From NCBI GenBank assembly GCA_038087015.1, contig JASBNA010000012.1, positions 434,001 through 498,000 on the forward strand: a DNA stretch of 64,000 nt, read 5' to 3'. A model generated the notes under the pieces. The model did not search any database. It had not been told where the DNA came from and saw only the letters and a program-made list of their open reading frames with translations. Each line of letters opens with the position of its first letter. Position 1 is the first letter of the stretch. Source of the DNA: Cerrena zonata (lineage: Eukaryota > Basidiomycota > Agaricomycetes > Polyporales > Cerrenaceae). The position numbers and the translations under genes were made by a program. Shown piece after piece: positions 32,874 through 47,178 of the stretch.

Positions 32874-34459
32874 ATGCCCTTTCCATTCAGCTTTAGCTTT
32901 GCTGTTCCGGGTATTCCCAATCCTTTCCTGTCTTCATCCTTACCACCGGCACAGGCGCCGCCCCCTTCCGAATCTGAATCCATTCGTGCGATTGACAAGG
33001 ATGAGAAGCCTGAAGTTTATGGAGGAAGAGTAGGCCCCGTTTATAGGAGAGCCCCTTCGCCTTGTCTATTACCACCACAGCCCCTTTCACGAAAGCGAGG
33101 TTGGGTCCCGTCGACTTCTGAACCAAGCCAGGCTGCTACCATCCCCACATCCACGAGTGGTTATCTGGACACACCCGCAAAGTACCGAGATATGGCCCCA
33201 TCACACGAGGAGGACGAGCTGGAAGAGATGGTGGGAGGTTAGTACTCGATCTTACCTTCGATCATCGTAAATTGCACTGGAGCATATAACCGACATCCTG
33301 TGCGGGAACGCATGCGAACAACGTGTTTCTTTTGTACATGCCACCACCTTGTGTTCGCCTGCGTCTGCAGACTCTCTGCGATACTATAAATCTCCTTCAC
33401 CTATGGCTCCTCGTTCTTATGACAATGACAACAACACTTACGCTACATGTATCCATAGACGTCCCTGCTCCCAAGCGTCGTAGAACGCTTGCTGGTTCTA
33501 TTGTATCGACCGCGTTGAGCGCGGCACTTATCGGCACCGCCGTTGGCCTTACTGTGTATCGCCTATGGCGGAATCGTGGCAAACAGCCTCAGGCTCTACC
33601 ACCTCCTCCGTACGAACAAGGGGAATGGGTACCGACTCCAGTGAGTTGCGTTCAATTTGAATTCACAATCAAGCATTGACAATGCGCTTGACAGGAGCCT
33701 TTCTCAAGGGAAGAAACTCCAGTTCTCGTTCCAATCCCAGAGACCAAGGTGACTCCCGCTACACCACGATCCAAGAAGCCGCGTTATGTTGCTGGCCGAC
33801 GCACTGTACCACGCCATCGCAAAACCCCTTCCAAATCCCAGATGTACTCACATACTCCTCCTCGAAACCTTTCTCCACCTCGCCGTGCCCCGATCCCTGC
33901 TGCCTTCGCTGGCTTTGACGAAGCTGAAGCTGAAAACGATGTTGATGATCCGGTATGTCTACAACCATTTTCATTCACAAATTGTTCTCAAACGTAATAT
34001 TAGATGGACTGGATGTCGGATCGTCTTTCGAAGCTGATTGAGGAGGGCAAACGAGCCCTCGGAACCGAAGTGGTCGTGATGAGCGAGTCCAAGGAAGACG
34101 AAGTCGACGATGGCTCAGGTGCTTGGGTCGAAGACGAACCCTTGCCAACTTCCTCTTCGGCTTCCTTCTCGTCGCGCAGAGGAAGGAAACGCCCGCAGAA
34201 TCTTCCTCTCCCTAGCTTCTCTCCCCCAGCTTACGCCCACACGCCCTCTGCCTCTCCCCGAAAGGGTGCTTTTGATGCCGACTACAGATATGCTCCCGAA
34301 TCTCCTCGAAAATCGCTTCGAGGCCCTTCAGTAGATTCGATGCGATCTTTCCGCACACTAAGCCCTCAAGCGGAGGAAGACACCACCATGTCCTCCGAAC
34401 TCAAAGAATCGATGGAGCGTGCTCGTATGCTCTATCGTCAACGTAACCAACAGTCATGA
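32874..34459 (+). CDS. Conserved fungal single-pass membrane protein of unknown function
   Basis: Proposed exons: 32874-33237, 33371-33412, 33459-33640, 33695-33952, 34004-34459; 433 aa. The N-terminus is Pro/Ser-rich. A basic PKRRRTL stretch leads into one hydrophobic segment (STALSAALIGTAVGLTVYRLW, about residues 149-169). A long disordered, Ser/Pro-rich tail follows with phosphorylation-like motifs (SPRKG, SPRKS) and a terminal helix (ELKESMERARMLYRQRNQQ). The PKRRR before the membrane span suggests a type II or inner-nuclear-membrane topology; this is inference. The short second exon is needed to join frames; its 46 nt intron is the least certain junction. I do not recognise the family. 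Confidence 0.7.
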
Positions 34460-35118
34460 CACTTGCTGCTTGGGATACATTGCACAACCTCCTTGCTCGG
34501 ATCATGAATACTTTACGACCTTAGAATGACTGACGAAAATTGACGCTGGATACGATACCAAACGACTCCTCTCTTACTATTAGTAACATTATTCTTTCCG
34601 TTGCTGCCCAATCCCTCTCTCCTGCTCACCCTCATTGTTTCTTTGACCCTCCTGTTGTTCATTTTTTTGGTATCCGTTAAAGTTTTTTTAAACCATTCAT
34701 TATGGTTGTACCTGCTATTCATGGTTAGGTAGATAATTTCCAGAAATTGACCCCCCCAATCCGCTGTCTCCTTTGTTACTCATTGTATTTGTACTCTATC
34801 ACACCTTGCAAATTGCTTTCGCCTATGGAATATATGTTGTCTTTGCTACCTGGCTTGTGGTGTGAAAAAATGGGGCTTGCTGAAAAAGGCAATGACTTCG
34901 ATTGTATCAAACTCTATCGGGCTAATATTTTCGACTTGTTTTCAGGTAGAGGTCGGGTAGAGGGATCACTTCAAGAAGTCAGACGCACGATTCCCACAGT
35001 TGATGTTCGCAATCCGGGTTAAATCCAAAAGCAATAGATAAATAATGTACACCATTTATTGTCAAACCGTAGATGCGAAAGCTAGTAGGCATGAAGTGAA
35101 GACGATAGTTTCGCTGAT
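34460..35118. other. Convergent 3' spacer
   Basis: T-rich sequence (34560-34700) is followed by AT-rich DNA between two convergent genes, probably both 3' UTRs. No gene is seen. Confidence 0.35.
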
Positions 35119-38100
35119 CTATTTCACAGGTTCGGCATTGATCAAATCTGAAGAGGAGTCAGTCAGACACATTGCTAGGCACAGCCAAATACACACCTTT
35201 TGCTAACTCTCGTTCTGCTTCTGTAAGACCAGAATCGTGTGCCTCAAGGAAGGCGTCCACCTATATCGTTTATTAGCAACGCATTATACAGTAGCTGTTG
35301 GCATTAAACAAACCTCGTCCATAACACCATCATCCGCGAGCTCACTTCCATCGTCACTCTCTTCATCGTCATCCTTCGCGTCATCAATAGCAAACGGCGT
35401 ACGTTCCATCAACGCAGCAGCATTAGCGGCTGCTTGGAACATAGAAGGCATCGGCGAGAATTCCGATGGAGATATTGCTGAAGCAGGCCCAGGCTGGTCA
35501 ACTGTGAGATGTGAAGATGAAGTAGACAATGTAGGGACAGTGGGCGGCGTTGAGACATCAGGGGTGCTCTCGCTTGCATCGAGACTCGCTTTGGAAGCTG
35601 AACGGCGCATAGTTGGTGTGAGTAGTGATTCCCTTGCCTTAGGTTCCTCCAGTGTCGTGAATTTGCCAATGGCGGGACGATAGAGGACTTGATGCTTGCC
35701 AATAGTCTTTCCGATTTCGTCAGTAACTTTCTGGAAGATCTTGCGGTTATCATCTGAAACCAGGTTGTGCCAGAGTCCACCTAAGAGCCCTTGGTTCGAG
35801 TTTGGAATCTCCATCATGGGAACCGGTTCGAGGCGGAACGTTCCTGAAAAGTCGGTCTCGAAGAAAGATTCCAGGATTTCGTCAGCCAACACAACCATTC
35901 GGAAGCTAAAAGCAACAACTAAGAACAATGTTTTGAATAGATTGGTTCAGTGCTCACGTTGCCAAGTTCATGTACGGTTGATTCGATTCAATGTGCGGTA
36001 TGTCTCCATCTCCATCGCTGCTTTCGGGTCTTGGTAGGAGAGCATCACCATACTCGAAGGCATTTGACATGAAACGACTGACTGCTCCAAGATACGCATC
36101 ACCGATTTCATATCTGAAAATGAACTGCGATGGGATTAGTACCTACCAAACAGGCGGACAGGAAAAAAACACCTACTAGAAGTGATTCTGACAGGGTCAG
36201 AACTTCATCCTTGGTTAGATACCCGTCCTTGTTCTTGTCATGCAAATTGAAGAACCATTCAATGTTCTCCATGAGATCATTGAACATCACGCCATTCAAC
36301 CCTGATACGAGATCCTGTTCACAGTTAGGAGAGAAGCCCTATTGACTCAAGAAGAATAGAAACATACCTGGAATGATAGAGCACCTCTAAATGAAGTATC
36401 CCAGAAAAAGAACAGCCGGTCAATCAATTCGTGTTCAGCGACTTCACGATCCACCCTTTGCTGAAGGAGTTTTATCACCGAGGGCCGATAGAAAGGAACG
36501 GAGAGAACCTACTTGAAAACCATTCGAGACGATCTTCTCCGCCCGGGCCCACGCGCAAACCTCACTCAAGAATACCTTGAATGTCTTCAGCTCGATTCTG
36601 GTTTCGGGTCTCTCTTCCGTTCCATCCTTCGTCGTTAGCAGCGCGACAGGTGGCAAAGGAGCGACCGGCGGCGGTTCGATACAAACAGCTTTGAACAACG
36701 CATCATAGATAAGACCTGCTTGGTCTTTGGTAAATCGCTCGAGGGTTTTCAAATTCCGGATGGCCGATCGTTTGGAGAACGATTCGATGCTTGTGACAAT
36801 TTCGCTGCGGAACTTGCGACGTTCATTAAGAATCGTGTCGTCAGTGATAACAGAGAATTCTCGGAAGGAGACGAGGAGAAGCTCCTGGAAACGGGTGATA
36901 GCACGGGCACGGGGATCTTGCGATTTGGGGTGGGCAGATTCACCTAATGACGAGAAATATTCTCTCATGAGACTAGAATTATGATCAGGATTATCATAAA
37001 GTCAATATAATAAGGGGAAACGCGTACTGAATGAATCCACCATCATCCTGTATCTGAAGAAGTTTCTCTCCATTTATTTTGAGGATTGCTATTGTATAAA
37101 ATTAGGTGACTGTTGTCGAGTAGACTTAAAAAGGACTTGCCAAGTCTAAAAGACGTCAGTCAACATTTGAAAATACGTGAGTGATGAGCGCACTCACGCC
37201 ACCTGGAATAATACTTTGGGACCCATGCAGAAGAAACAATCTATTATCCGGAAAGCAAAGACCATAGGCATGCTATTGATGAACCTGCGGAAACAAATTA
37301 GTCGCAGGACGTGAGGATATCTGATTGGCGCAGACGTACAAACTCAAGAACCATGGGAGGGACGCGACAGACAACTGTACGTCGACTTGAGTGAAATGGT
37401 CATGTATGACAGGAAGACATCGATGAACTAGCGACTCGAATACACGCTGGTCGAGAAGTGTACCATGCATCGAAGGACTGCAAGACGCGTGGTAAGTTGA
37501 TGGACCTTTGGACAATACAATAGTTTACCTGTAATATCCTGGCAACAAACGGTCACACACGACCTCAAGTAACCAGAAGGCCTGCTCTTCTGACGTATAT
37601 CTACACAAATATTAGAAAACGGCCGTGTTAAAGTGAAGATAAACTTACATCAGAATAGCTGCTGCGAGTATATTCATCGCCTATACAGTCTAAAGCTATG
37701 GCCATCATCGACTTGTGAGTGAACTTGCGACTTACCTGACAGTAACCCGTCTCGGGGTTTCTAAACGAGTACGCCTGTAGCACTCTTCTCAGCGCACCGA
37801 TACCGTCTTCACTCTGATAGGCAGAGTATTCAGGCAAACTTCGATGCAGGTCCTTCTCGATCTCTTCTGTACTCGTACTTGTCCGACCCTCATTCTCCTT
37901 CAGTATCCGTTCAAACAATCCAGGATTTGAAAATCGGAGATAGGCAGAACCCGAAAGAGTTTCCCACATCTCTCCTCGCAGTCTGTTCGGTAGACCAACT
38001 TGCACGAGTCGAGTGCATTGGGGATATCGAAGAAGAGTCAGATTTCGGCCATGTGCTATGAATAGATGAGTTAAATATGTTCATCCTCATGTAATATCAC

Positions 38101-38936
38101 GGAAACTACTTTTGAGATATGTTGTCCACAGTTTCGTTTTAGAAGCCTCCCTCAGCCTAAATAAACGTAAGACGTGTAAGGACATATTGCTTGGCAGACG
38201 TACTTCTTGGGGTCTCCAGGATATTTGAATTTGAGACCAAGCCCTCCAAGGTATATCGAATCTGGGTCAGCCACATCTGCTTCTGCTTTGTGCGCCGCAG
38301 CATCCTTCCCTTCTTCCGTGTTCGACACTAGCATTTCAGAATAGCATGTCTTTACGAATCCCTTCACTGCCTTCATCTGCCCTCGTTGCAGCTCGGCCTT
38401 TAGGGCATCTCGCAATAGTGCACAGAATAGATCAGCAGTTGGACGTAAAGACGTTAATTGTACCACCTGGAAATATTTATCAATTGCAGAAACTGCAACG
38501 GGATGGTGGAAACAAGACTTACAATCTTCATGCCATGCCAAAGCGATAGGCTGAGCGCATATATGCCCGCGCGAGCATTCAATCGTTCGACCCGACGAAT
38601 GGTGCATAGCGGTATTGTGAATCGTACAGACTTGCGATCTAGCGAAGCAAACGACAGGTATGGCGGAAGTAAATACAGCTTCCCGGGCTGTATATGCGAC
38701 AATCGTTCGTTGGCCTACACCTCTAATGTTAGTTAGTTAAATGGACGTACATACGGGTCCTCTGATGCATCCTGACTCAACGTCAAGACCGCGCTGATCT
38801 CCATCCTCTCTGGCTCTTCATCTTTATCTGCCTTCCCGATCGTAGGTGGTGTTTCGGGAATTGCGAAGAACAGTTGGGTCAACTGGTCTTTCGATGGTTC
38901 CTTGAAGTTCCTAAGATATGTCGATATGGTCGCCAT
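35119..38936 (-). CDS. GRAM-TBC-EF-hand Rab GTPase-activating protein (Gyp2/Mdr1 type)
   Basis: A many-exon minus-strand gene starts [19 protein letters not shown] and ends DLINAEPVK. In order: an N-terminal GRAM-like domain ([18 protein letters not shown], then [10 protein letters not shown]); a second GRAM-like region ([17 protein letters not shown]); and a full TBC domain from [19 protein letters not shown]. The TBC arginine finger sits in [14 protein letters not shown] and the glutamine finger in [11 protein letters not shown], both intact. A C-terminal EF-hand ([13 protein letters not shown]) is followed by a Ser/Asp-rich tail. This order is that of yeast Gyp2/Mdr1 and animal TBC1D8/9, which stimulate GTP hydrolysis on Rab proteins (Ypt6 and others in yeast) in Golgi-endosome traffic. 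Exon edges in the middle are approximate. Confidence 0.9.
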
Positions 38937-39708
38937 TTCGTCTTATCACTGTTTGAATGTTTGTTTGGGTGTTCAAAGCAATAAAGTTGACCACGAGTTG
39001 CACTGTTGCAGGTGTACAAGCGGAACCGAGCCGCACGACTTCTCGGTTAGCGTCGTTAGAGGAACTCGCGGGAGCAAAGTCCGCTGCCAGTGGGTGCACA
39101 CAACTATATGCAAGAAGATAAATAAACAGACGGCCAGCTGTTGAACGGTGATATGTTCGGAGTAAGAGACTCCTGGCGGTGCAGATCAGAGGGCTGTGGC
39201 TGGGCGACTAACGTATGTTTCAAGATCAGAGTATTTGGTGCGCGTTATTGCTAGGTACAGTCTTCCCAAATATACAATCAGGACCGACAATACGCACTCA
39301 GAATGTACATAGATAGAGTGCCTTTAGATGAGGCTCAGCTATACCCCCTTACATATTATTAACAAACAAACGGGACTTTCATAGGCCAGTTGGTCAGTTC
39401 ACGCGCACTGTGTCCTTCCCTATTCTCTCGTGTGCGAAGTACTACTATTGTATATAGAGAAACATCGTAGTTAAGTAAATATAATAAGATAGCGTCAGTG
39501 AACAGGATCGCGATCCTGACAAATCAGAGCAGGAAAACGCACTCAGCTGTCTGTATAATAAGCAGGGGATCTGAAGAGGTCAAATTTAGAGGCTAGCCAA
39601 CCCATACAACCGAAACATAAAAATGGATCATCCGGGAGAGAGAGAAAAATACAGACGTGCAAGATAAAGATGGTAACAATACAAATAATATGGAGGATTA
39701 TACTTCGT
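38937..39708. other. Intergenic DNA between the RabGAP gene and WDR5
   Basis: This spans the RabGAP promoter and the WDR5 3' flank. AATAAGATAG and ATATAATAA-type A/T runs lie near 39478-39490. No supported gene. Confidence 0.35.
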
Positions 39709-41166
<1,458 letters not shown>

Positions 41167-41944
41167 CGCGGTCTGAAATATGACCTCCAGAAGCCCAAAC
41201 GGGTAGTTGGAAGTTCGCTTCGAACTTGTGAAACGGGCGTTTATCCATAGCACTCGAAGTTTCGCAGGCGGCATTTGCCGATCGATTCCAAAGTTGGCCA
41301 GTCACCAGTGTGCGCTTTATAGACTAAGATGTTGCCGGACAAAATATATGCATCTCTCTCTCTCTCTCTGAACTATATTGAAGGATCACAAGTAATTGAG
41401 GATATCCATACTATTTCCTTATCGTCCAAAATCCCTACCAGTACTTGAATTGTCGGTACAGACACTCAGTGAGCCATCGCCCTATGTACCTACTAGACCT
41501 GAATTCGGACATGCTGCACTCTCGTAACTCCGAACTCTGTGCATCAGGGTGAAAATCCCAAGTACTACTCACATGCTATTACTGTTACCTCCATATACTA
41601 CTGCTTCATATTGCGTCTGTGACATGAATTTCAGAAAGCCTTCGGCTGGCCATAACAGAAATGATGGGTCATTGATCAAATTTTGACTGTAGGGATTGGG
41701 GAGAAAGACACAGAGATATATGTAGCTGGAGCACTAGAGACGGTTGAATTCGCTACGAGGCACTCACTATACTTGGTTCCAAAATCCATAGGTACGATCC
41801 AATTTTTTGTCCATCAATTGAATTGATTCAAAGCTGAACGCCGCACCCTTCTTGTACTAAACACATTCTCTGCATTCCTACAGCACTACCTAGAATTACA
41901 CACTTTCTTTCACGAAACAGAAAAATATACTTGTGTTTGTTGCC
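41167..41944. other. Intergenic DNA with a short (CT)n tract
   Basis: A perfect CT dinucleotide run at about 41352-41369 lies about 190 bp upstream of the WDR5 start. It is the only feature seen in this 0.8 kb. Confidence 0.5.
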
Positions 41945-42898
41945 CTAGTCACAGAATGTAATAGCCAAGTTCACCTAGAGCGAGAGTGCGAGTGAGTTTC
42001 GAGGTCTGAATTTACCAGGGTGGACAACAACGTACATCGTTGGTTTGGCAAGCAACTTGGACGAACGTATCGTCGGGGTTATGGAAGGCAGTGGGACAGT
42101 TCGGGTTCGTACCTAAAATGATATTAATACTTAAGCAAGGACAAGTAAGTTCAAGAAAAGGACATACAGTCTGCTCCGGCACCGTCACAGCCGTTGAAAT
42201 ACCTTCATACACGTCGCATTAGTGTATACAGATGATATCACAATACTCAAACTTACCCAAATCCACTTGTGACGGAGAATGTGTGGCTAGTAGAGTGTGA
42301 TCAGGATAAGAAATCTCGTGGGTCTGTGAGCGGACACTTACGGTGGGATGAGAGAAATATCAGTGGATGATCCAGCACCGGGCGAAGGCGGGTTACGAAG
42401 TGTAGTTTCGATGAGAGTGCAACCTTCTCCATTAGCACCGCAGCCACCTGTGGAAGATAGTTCAGCAGTCAGGAACCATAATAATTGTGGATTATTCATG
42501 AAACCTACCGGTTTGGAGGTAGCTTCAGAGACGCAAGAGGCAATTATCAATATATGGCGATGATATGTGCAAAAGTTTAATTAGACGACGTACGCAATAG
42601 CTCCGATAAGTGGTCCGTTGATTGTGAATGATCCGCCTGTGGAGAGTACTTGACCGTTTTGGGCCCTCAACGTAGGCTAATATGGAGTGACAAGGTAAGT
42701 AGAGAGGAGCGGGTATGAGCGAGAGCTCTCACAGTCCCAAAACCACATCTAACAAATATAATAAATGTTTGAGTATTGGTGGATTGTACATGCATACTAG
42801 TGGAAACCCCACCGGTTGTCGAATACAACAGTATGGGTCTCCGCAGAGACTTGGGCAATAGTCAAGGTGGCAATAGCGATGAATGCTTTGAAGAACAT
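41945..42898 (-). CDS. Small secreted Cys-rich protein, glycopeptide-like (paralogue B, nine exons)
   Basis: Exons (minus): 42813-42898, 42733-42748, 42594-42676, 42509-42522, 42342-42447, 42257-42286, 42168-42202, 42036-42112, 41945-41974; 158 aa. The signal peptide is MFFKAFIAIATLTIAQVSA. The mature protein starts ETHTVVFDNRCGFGTP and continues LSTGGSFTINGPLIG, GCGANGEGCTLIETTL, SSTDISLIPPHTFSVTSGFG, YFNGCDGAGADCTNPNCP and VNLAITFCD. Apart from the first exon, all exon lengths (16, 83, 14, 106, 30, 35, 77, 30 nt) equal those of paralogue A, which confirms the micro-exons. Role unknown; extracellular. The TATA context is shared with paralogue A. Confidence 0.86.
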
Positions 42899-42991
42899 GT
42901 TGAGCGGATGAGTAGTTGCACTGAGCCTGAGGATTGGGTAATAAGGTCAACTGAAGTTGAGGCCTATGGATTTAGCTCGTCCTTGCTGGTA

Positions 42992-42998
42992 TTTTATA
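42992..42998 (-). promoter_or_regulatory. TATA box of secreted-protein paralogue B
   Basis: TATAAAA on the minus strand lies 94 bp upstream of the ATG at 42898, in the shared GGTATAAAAYACCAGC context. Confidence 0.65.
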
Positions 42999-44290
42999 CC
43001 TTGAAGAGGTCATTCTATTTTCAACGAGAGCCTAATGACCGTCAAGTAGCTTCCTGGTTCTGGATCCGAGGTACCATAAAGATCAAGTTGACCCGACTTT
43101 CGTTGTAGATCGTTCCCAGAAGATTAATGAGAGCTCGGGGATGGAAGGCCTTTGTAACCTGTGACAAGTCTAGGAGTTTAAACTCTTGGGTCTGTAAGCA
43201 ATGGTCATAATTCTGATTAGAGTACTTTACCCGCTCGTCAATATAGATTTGGTAGAGTCAATACCTGTCGAGCGACATTTCAAGTCCTAAAGGAACTCAT
43301 ATTGTATGCATGGAAGACGGTAAACAGGATAGATGCCTTTGACTAGTATGTTTACACACATCCAGGGTCCAACCTTCGGGACTAAGCTTCGTTTACTGAT
43401 TTGTAGATGAACTAGAAATAAAGACTGCGGTCATCATCGGCGGATGGAATGGAAACGGACAATTGACACACATACCCGGACATTTTCACTCACGCTGAGC
43501 GTATGGAATTGGGGACAGATGACTCTCGGTCGTCTTCTATCATTACTTTTGATTGTCCTAATACAATATTTGGCATGGTTGACGAGAACATTGGTCTAGA
43601 GGGAGCTCCATTTGCCATGGCAGGCTCAAGAAATAAACCTTACGTCTTGAAAATGCTACATCGCCGCATGGTAGATTTCTAAATGTACCAAGTGAATAGT
43701 GGCTTACGATGGGAGAAGATGTACGCAGACGCAGACAATGACGTGGTGTACGGCCGCCAATAATTTGACATGACAGTTTATTGATGAACGTGCGAGCAGT
43801 GATTATGACACGTTTGCCTCAGGATTGAGGTCAATAGTATGACACGAAGATCTATACAATGCATTTGCGAGCCACTAAACTTCAATCAGCTTTACATTTT
43901 GTGACGGAGTGTAGAGCGAACGTACGATAACAATGCGGAGGTAAACAACCGTAGTAGAGAATATCCGTGACGGATCGGCTCACCATATCACCGACCAAAG
44001 GTTAAGTCCTTCCCGGGCCAGCGCGAATTAAGACTACATTCAATTGTAGTCGTATCGGTGTGTTAGTTTGTCAGCTGAAATAGCTATGGAGTTACTAGGC
44101 TCAAAGCTCCTGGTCATAGGTTCAGAGTGAACGCGTACCTACATTATTCGGGCGCCACCACATCCGAGTGGACTGATGCCGGATTTGGCAAGCAAGTATG
44201 TTTACTGAGGTTTCTCGAGCCGGTGAAAGTAGAACACAATACAGTATTTTAATTTAGCGGCACAATAGGCACAGCACGAAGATTCTAAAA
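42999..44290. other. Intergenic DNA without a recognisable gene
   Basis: Apart from the promoter of the secreted-protein gene (CTATTTTCAACG near 43015), this 1.3 kb contains only short meaningless frames. Confidence 0.35.
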
Positions 44291-45269
44291 TTACTCCAAG
44301 TCAAACAAGAGAACTTCGGCAACCTTATCTCCCACATTATTCACTTGAAGCTCCGTCCCTGCAGAAGCCGTCACATAAGCACCATCACCCTCAGATAATT
44401 CTAGAGTTGTCCCGTCGGAACTAATGATGTTAACTTTTGCGCCAGTCGCCTTCCCAGGATTATATCCAGATGTTTGGACGACATGGATGTAGCCTTTCGA
44501 CTGGGCCAGAGCGTGCGAGACAGACTTAGAGGGTGACAGAAGACTTGCATAGAGGGTAAGAGGAGAATGCACAGGTGCAGGGCCATTTGCCTCCCTCTGT
44601 TCTGCAACACCTTCGGCACCAGAAGGCGCTACAATGCGAACCAGAACATCTTTCTTTTCGGCATCGGTGAAGTGTCTGCGCCAAAGAGGTTAAGGGACAG
44701 TCGGGGATACAGAGTAGGAAATGGAACTCACCGAGTGAAATATTGTGGAGTAAGGTTTCGGGTTGAAGGAAGACTCCAAATCTGAAGGAAATGTACAGGC
44801 TTGGTGCCGTGCGCCTTTTCGCTATGACGGATGCCAGTGCCTGCCGAAGTCATTTGCAAATCGCCTCTTTTTAAGATCTCGAGGTTTCCCATGGAGTCCT
44901 GACTGTATTTAATGGAGTTAAGTTAAGCCTGAAGTTTACTTGTATTGAGAAAGAAAGTGGGAAGATACATACTGTTCGAGTTCGCCAGAGACGACGTAAG
45001 AGAATATTTCAAACTCACGATGACCATGAGTGCCGAAACCCGTGTATGGTTCGACACGATCCTCGTTTATCACCCTAAGGCTTCCAAATTGTTCATGAGC
45101 AGAACTTTGGTACCTACGCGTCGTGCGAGGAGAGACAGTTAAGATCAGACCCTGGAAGATGTAGAGGCATTACGTACATTGCAAAAGAGAATGTATGGAA
45201 CGTCTTTAGCCAGCTGTGATCAGCATGACCACGTTCGTCACTGCGTCGAGGAACAATCTTGGTAGACAT
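44291..45269 (-). CDS. Pirin family cupin protein
   Basis: The gene starts MSTKIVPRRSDERGHADHSW and continues LKTFHTFSFAMYQSSAHEQF, GSLRVINEDRVEPYTGFGTH, GHREFEIFSYVVSGELEHQD, SMGNLEILKRGDLQMTSAGT and GIRHSEKAHGTKPVHFLQIW, closing with DKVAEVLLFDLE. The four metal ligands of pirin are kept: two His in THGHREFE, one His and one Glu in RHSE. Pirins are bicupin iron proteins; some oxidise quercetin, and human pirin is a nuclear NF-kB cofactor. Which role applies in this fungus cannot be told. The start is set at the usual pirin N-terminus. The upstream frame, which would read like a mitochondrial presequence, begins only with GTG. Confidence 0.92.
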
Positions 45270-45771
45270 ATCACGTATGCCGAACACACGGGGTATCTGT
45301 GGTGCAAGGAAGGAACGAAGACGGCCTAACACGAACAGTTTAGAAAGTGAGGAATTGGGTAACTACTCGGCGAGCAGGATACTTATATACCTTTCCTGTG
45401 TTGGAAGAGGAGCAAAATCGAGTAGGATGATGATTCATCGACATCTCTTAGTATGTGGGCCAAATGTACTAATCAGGAAGAGCGGCGGATGAATATGACA
45501 GAGGGGCTTGACTTTTCTGGACATTCACTTCTCACGATAGCCCACGCTCGCCGTTCGAAACCTTAATTAGATGAGGCCTCCTCAGGCTGACAGTGGACAA
45601 TATTGTAATGCATTGTGATACGTCATTCCACACCAACACTGCAAGACGTTAAGTCGTACCTGTCAAGAAATTGTCTGCTAGTAATAGTGTATGCAAGCTA
45701 AAGTTATTATTTGATTTTGCATGATAGATTTGTCTGAGAACACAAACTGATAGTGAAGATATGCTAGACCA
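45270..45771. other. Spacer upstream of pirin
   Basis: This holds the pirin promoter region. No gene or RNA was recognised. Confidence 0.3.
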
Positions 45772-46833
45772 TCACGCAGCTCGATGATACCTTTCCCGAC
45801 GCCCGCCTTCTTTCCAATCCTTGTTCATGTCATGCCAGGGCCCAGTTTAGACTGTCTGTAACGTAACATATAAGAATCCTACTCACGTCTTCTGACACTC
45901 TATACAGCAATATTTGACACTCCAACATCCCTTGCACACCTTCATTTTGTGGCACGGGGCATACCAGCACAAATACAAATAATTAAATGGCATGCCTTCC
46001 AGGGCGGTGGACTGAACATTTTTTGAGCGACATCGGATTTGCCAGATAGTCGAACAAGATTGAGTTCCATGCCCCAAGGACCATTTTGGAACGGCGTGAC
46101 TTTGTGCATTCATAAATCCGTTTGAGTACAAGCAAGTACCACCTATATTTCCTCACTACTTCCGTATGCCAAGTGCAATACCGTTTGGTCATAAATCAAG
46201 CATAGGACAGGAAGCTTTGTGGATGTTGGAGGCTTGCCACTGTAAGAATGAGCTCGAGATAAAAATACATATCGTATCTGAGATCAAGCAAATGCCATAC
46301 TGTATCGTCGCATAAAGCACGGTGCTCCGGACGGACAGTAGTACCGTGCAAACACGCAGTTTCCAGTCGTGACACTGACCCGACGCGGAATTAATCGGGT
46401 CCAATACATCGGAAGGAAGAACGACTTCCAAAATAAAGGTCCATAAGTTGGGAAACCTTTGGACGTAACTATCTATAGCACGTATATGACTTCGAGCAAA
46501 ACTTGAAGGGGGCTGAGGGTCACCAGTGAAAGCCAGCAAAAGGACGAGAGATTCTATTATCGAGATGGTATATGCAGATTCACCATTGAATCTCTGCATG
46601 AATTCTATAAACGAATGAGTACGAATACAAGCGGTGAGAATGATTACATGCGAATCTAAGAAGTAGGTGTCCACTATATTCTTTGAGTTGTTGTGTAGAA
46701 TGACAAGATACCGCTTTCTATCCCGAGGGTATTTTGGAGATTCAATATAGATGTTAACGGGAAGTTGGTCCTTGAAGGAATTTCTTAATTCTCCTCCATA
46801 TCTACTAGAATCGGACGAATCGGAAGGGTTCAT
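45772..46833 (-). pseudogene. Second degraded MYND-finger locus
   Basis: A long first frame (MNPSDSSDSSRYGGEL...) contains FPNLWTFILEVVLPSDVLD. This parallels FPMLWKVVWEVVIPSGLLD of the intact MYND gene at 30-31.5 kb and shows common descent. The zinc-finger half follows in another frame (CHKMKVCKGCWSVKYCCIECQ), then a DWKEGGRRERYHRAA tail at about 45772-45819. The frames cannot be joined by normal introns: the acceptor before DWKEGG gives the wrong phase, and the middle region is closed by stops. The terminal GH has become GR. The gene is probably inactive, although unrecognised introns cannot be excluded for the N-terminal half. Confidence 0.6.
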
Positions 46834-47178
46834 TGAAGAATCATTGTGAAAGACGGTGATGGTTCCTGCAATTTAGGTCGATTCTGGATTCTATACACAG
46901 ATTAGCACAAACAGTCTGGTAAAGACATGAATTGACACGAGTAACATACGTTAAGAGTCGACTTTGACAATTAATACCTATTCAAGTTGTAGTAACCACT
47001 GTGACTTCAATATTCAATATTCAATTGCCACGACGGAGAGCTACCGTTCTTGGTATAAATCTCCTGCTTGTACCTATTTGCCTCACTTCGGGCCGTAAGC
47101 GCGTGAGCATTATTCGCTTGTGTCGACACTACTATCTCTATTGACACTCTCAGCACGAAACATACTTCAATTGTAACC
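46834..47178. other. Divergent promoter of the MYND locus and SDS3
   Basis: AT-rich 345 bp spacer. TATTCAATATTCAATTG near 47009-47025 is a short direct repeat. Nothing else was seen. Confidence 0.35.

Noticed and set aside
41167..41274. Longer WDR5 start at the in-frame ATG at 41274
   Set aside because: The added residues do not resemble WDR5 N-termini, and MDPLAGMDDSS is a natural acidic start. It cannot be fully excluded.
41352..41369. CT dinucleotide run considered as a repeat array of interest
   Set aside because: An ordinary short microsatellite in an intergenic region; no CRISPR-like arrays were seen anywhere in the window.
45270..45332. N-terminal mitochondrial-like extension of pirin (LGRLRSFLAPQIPRVFGIRD)
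   Set aside because: The frame begins with GTG, not ATG, and no upstream exon with a fitting donor was found; pirins normally start at MSxxIVPR.
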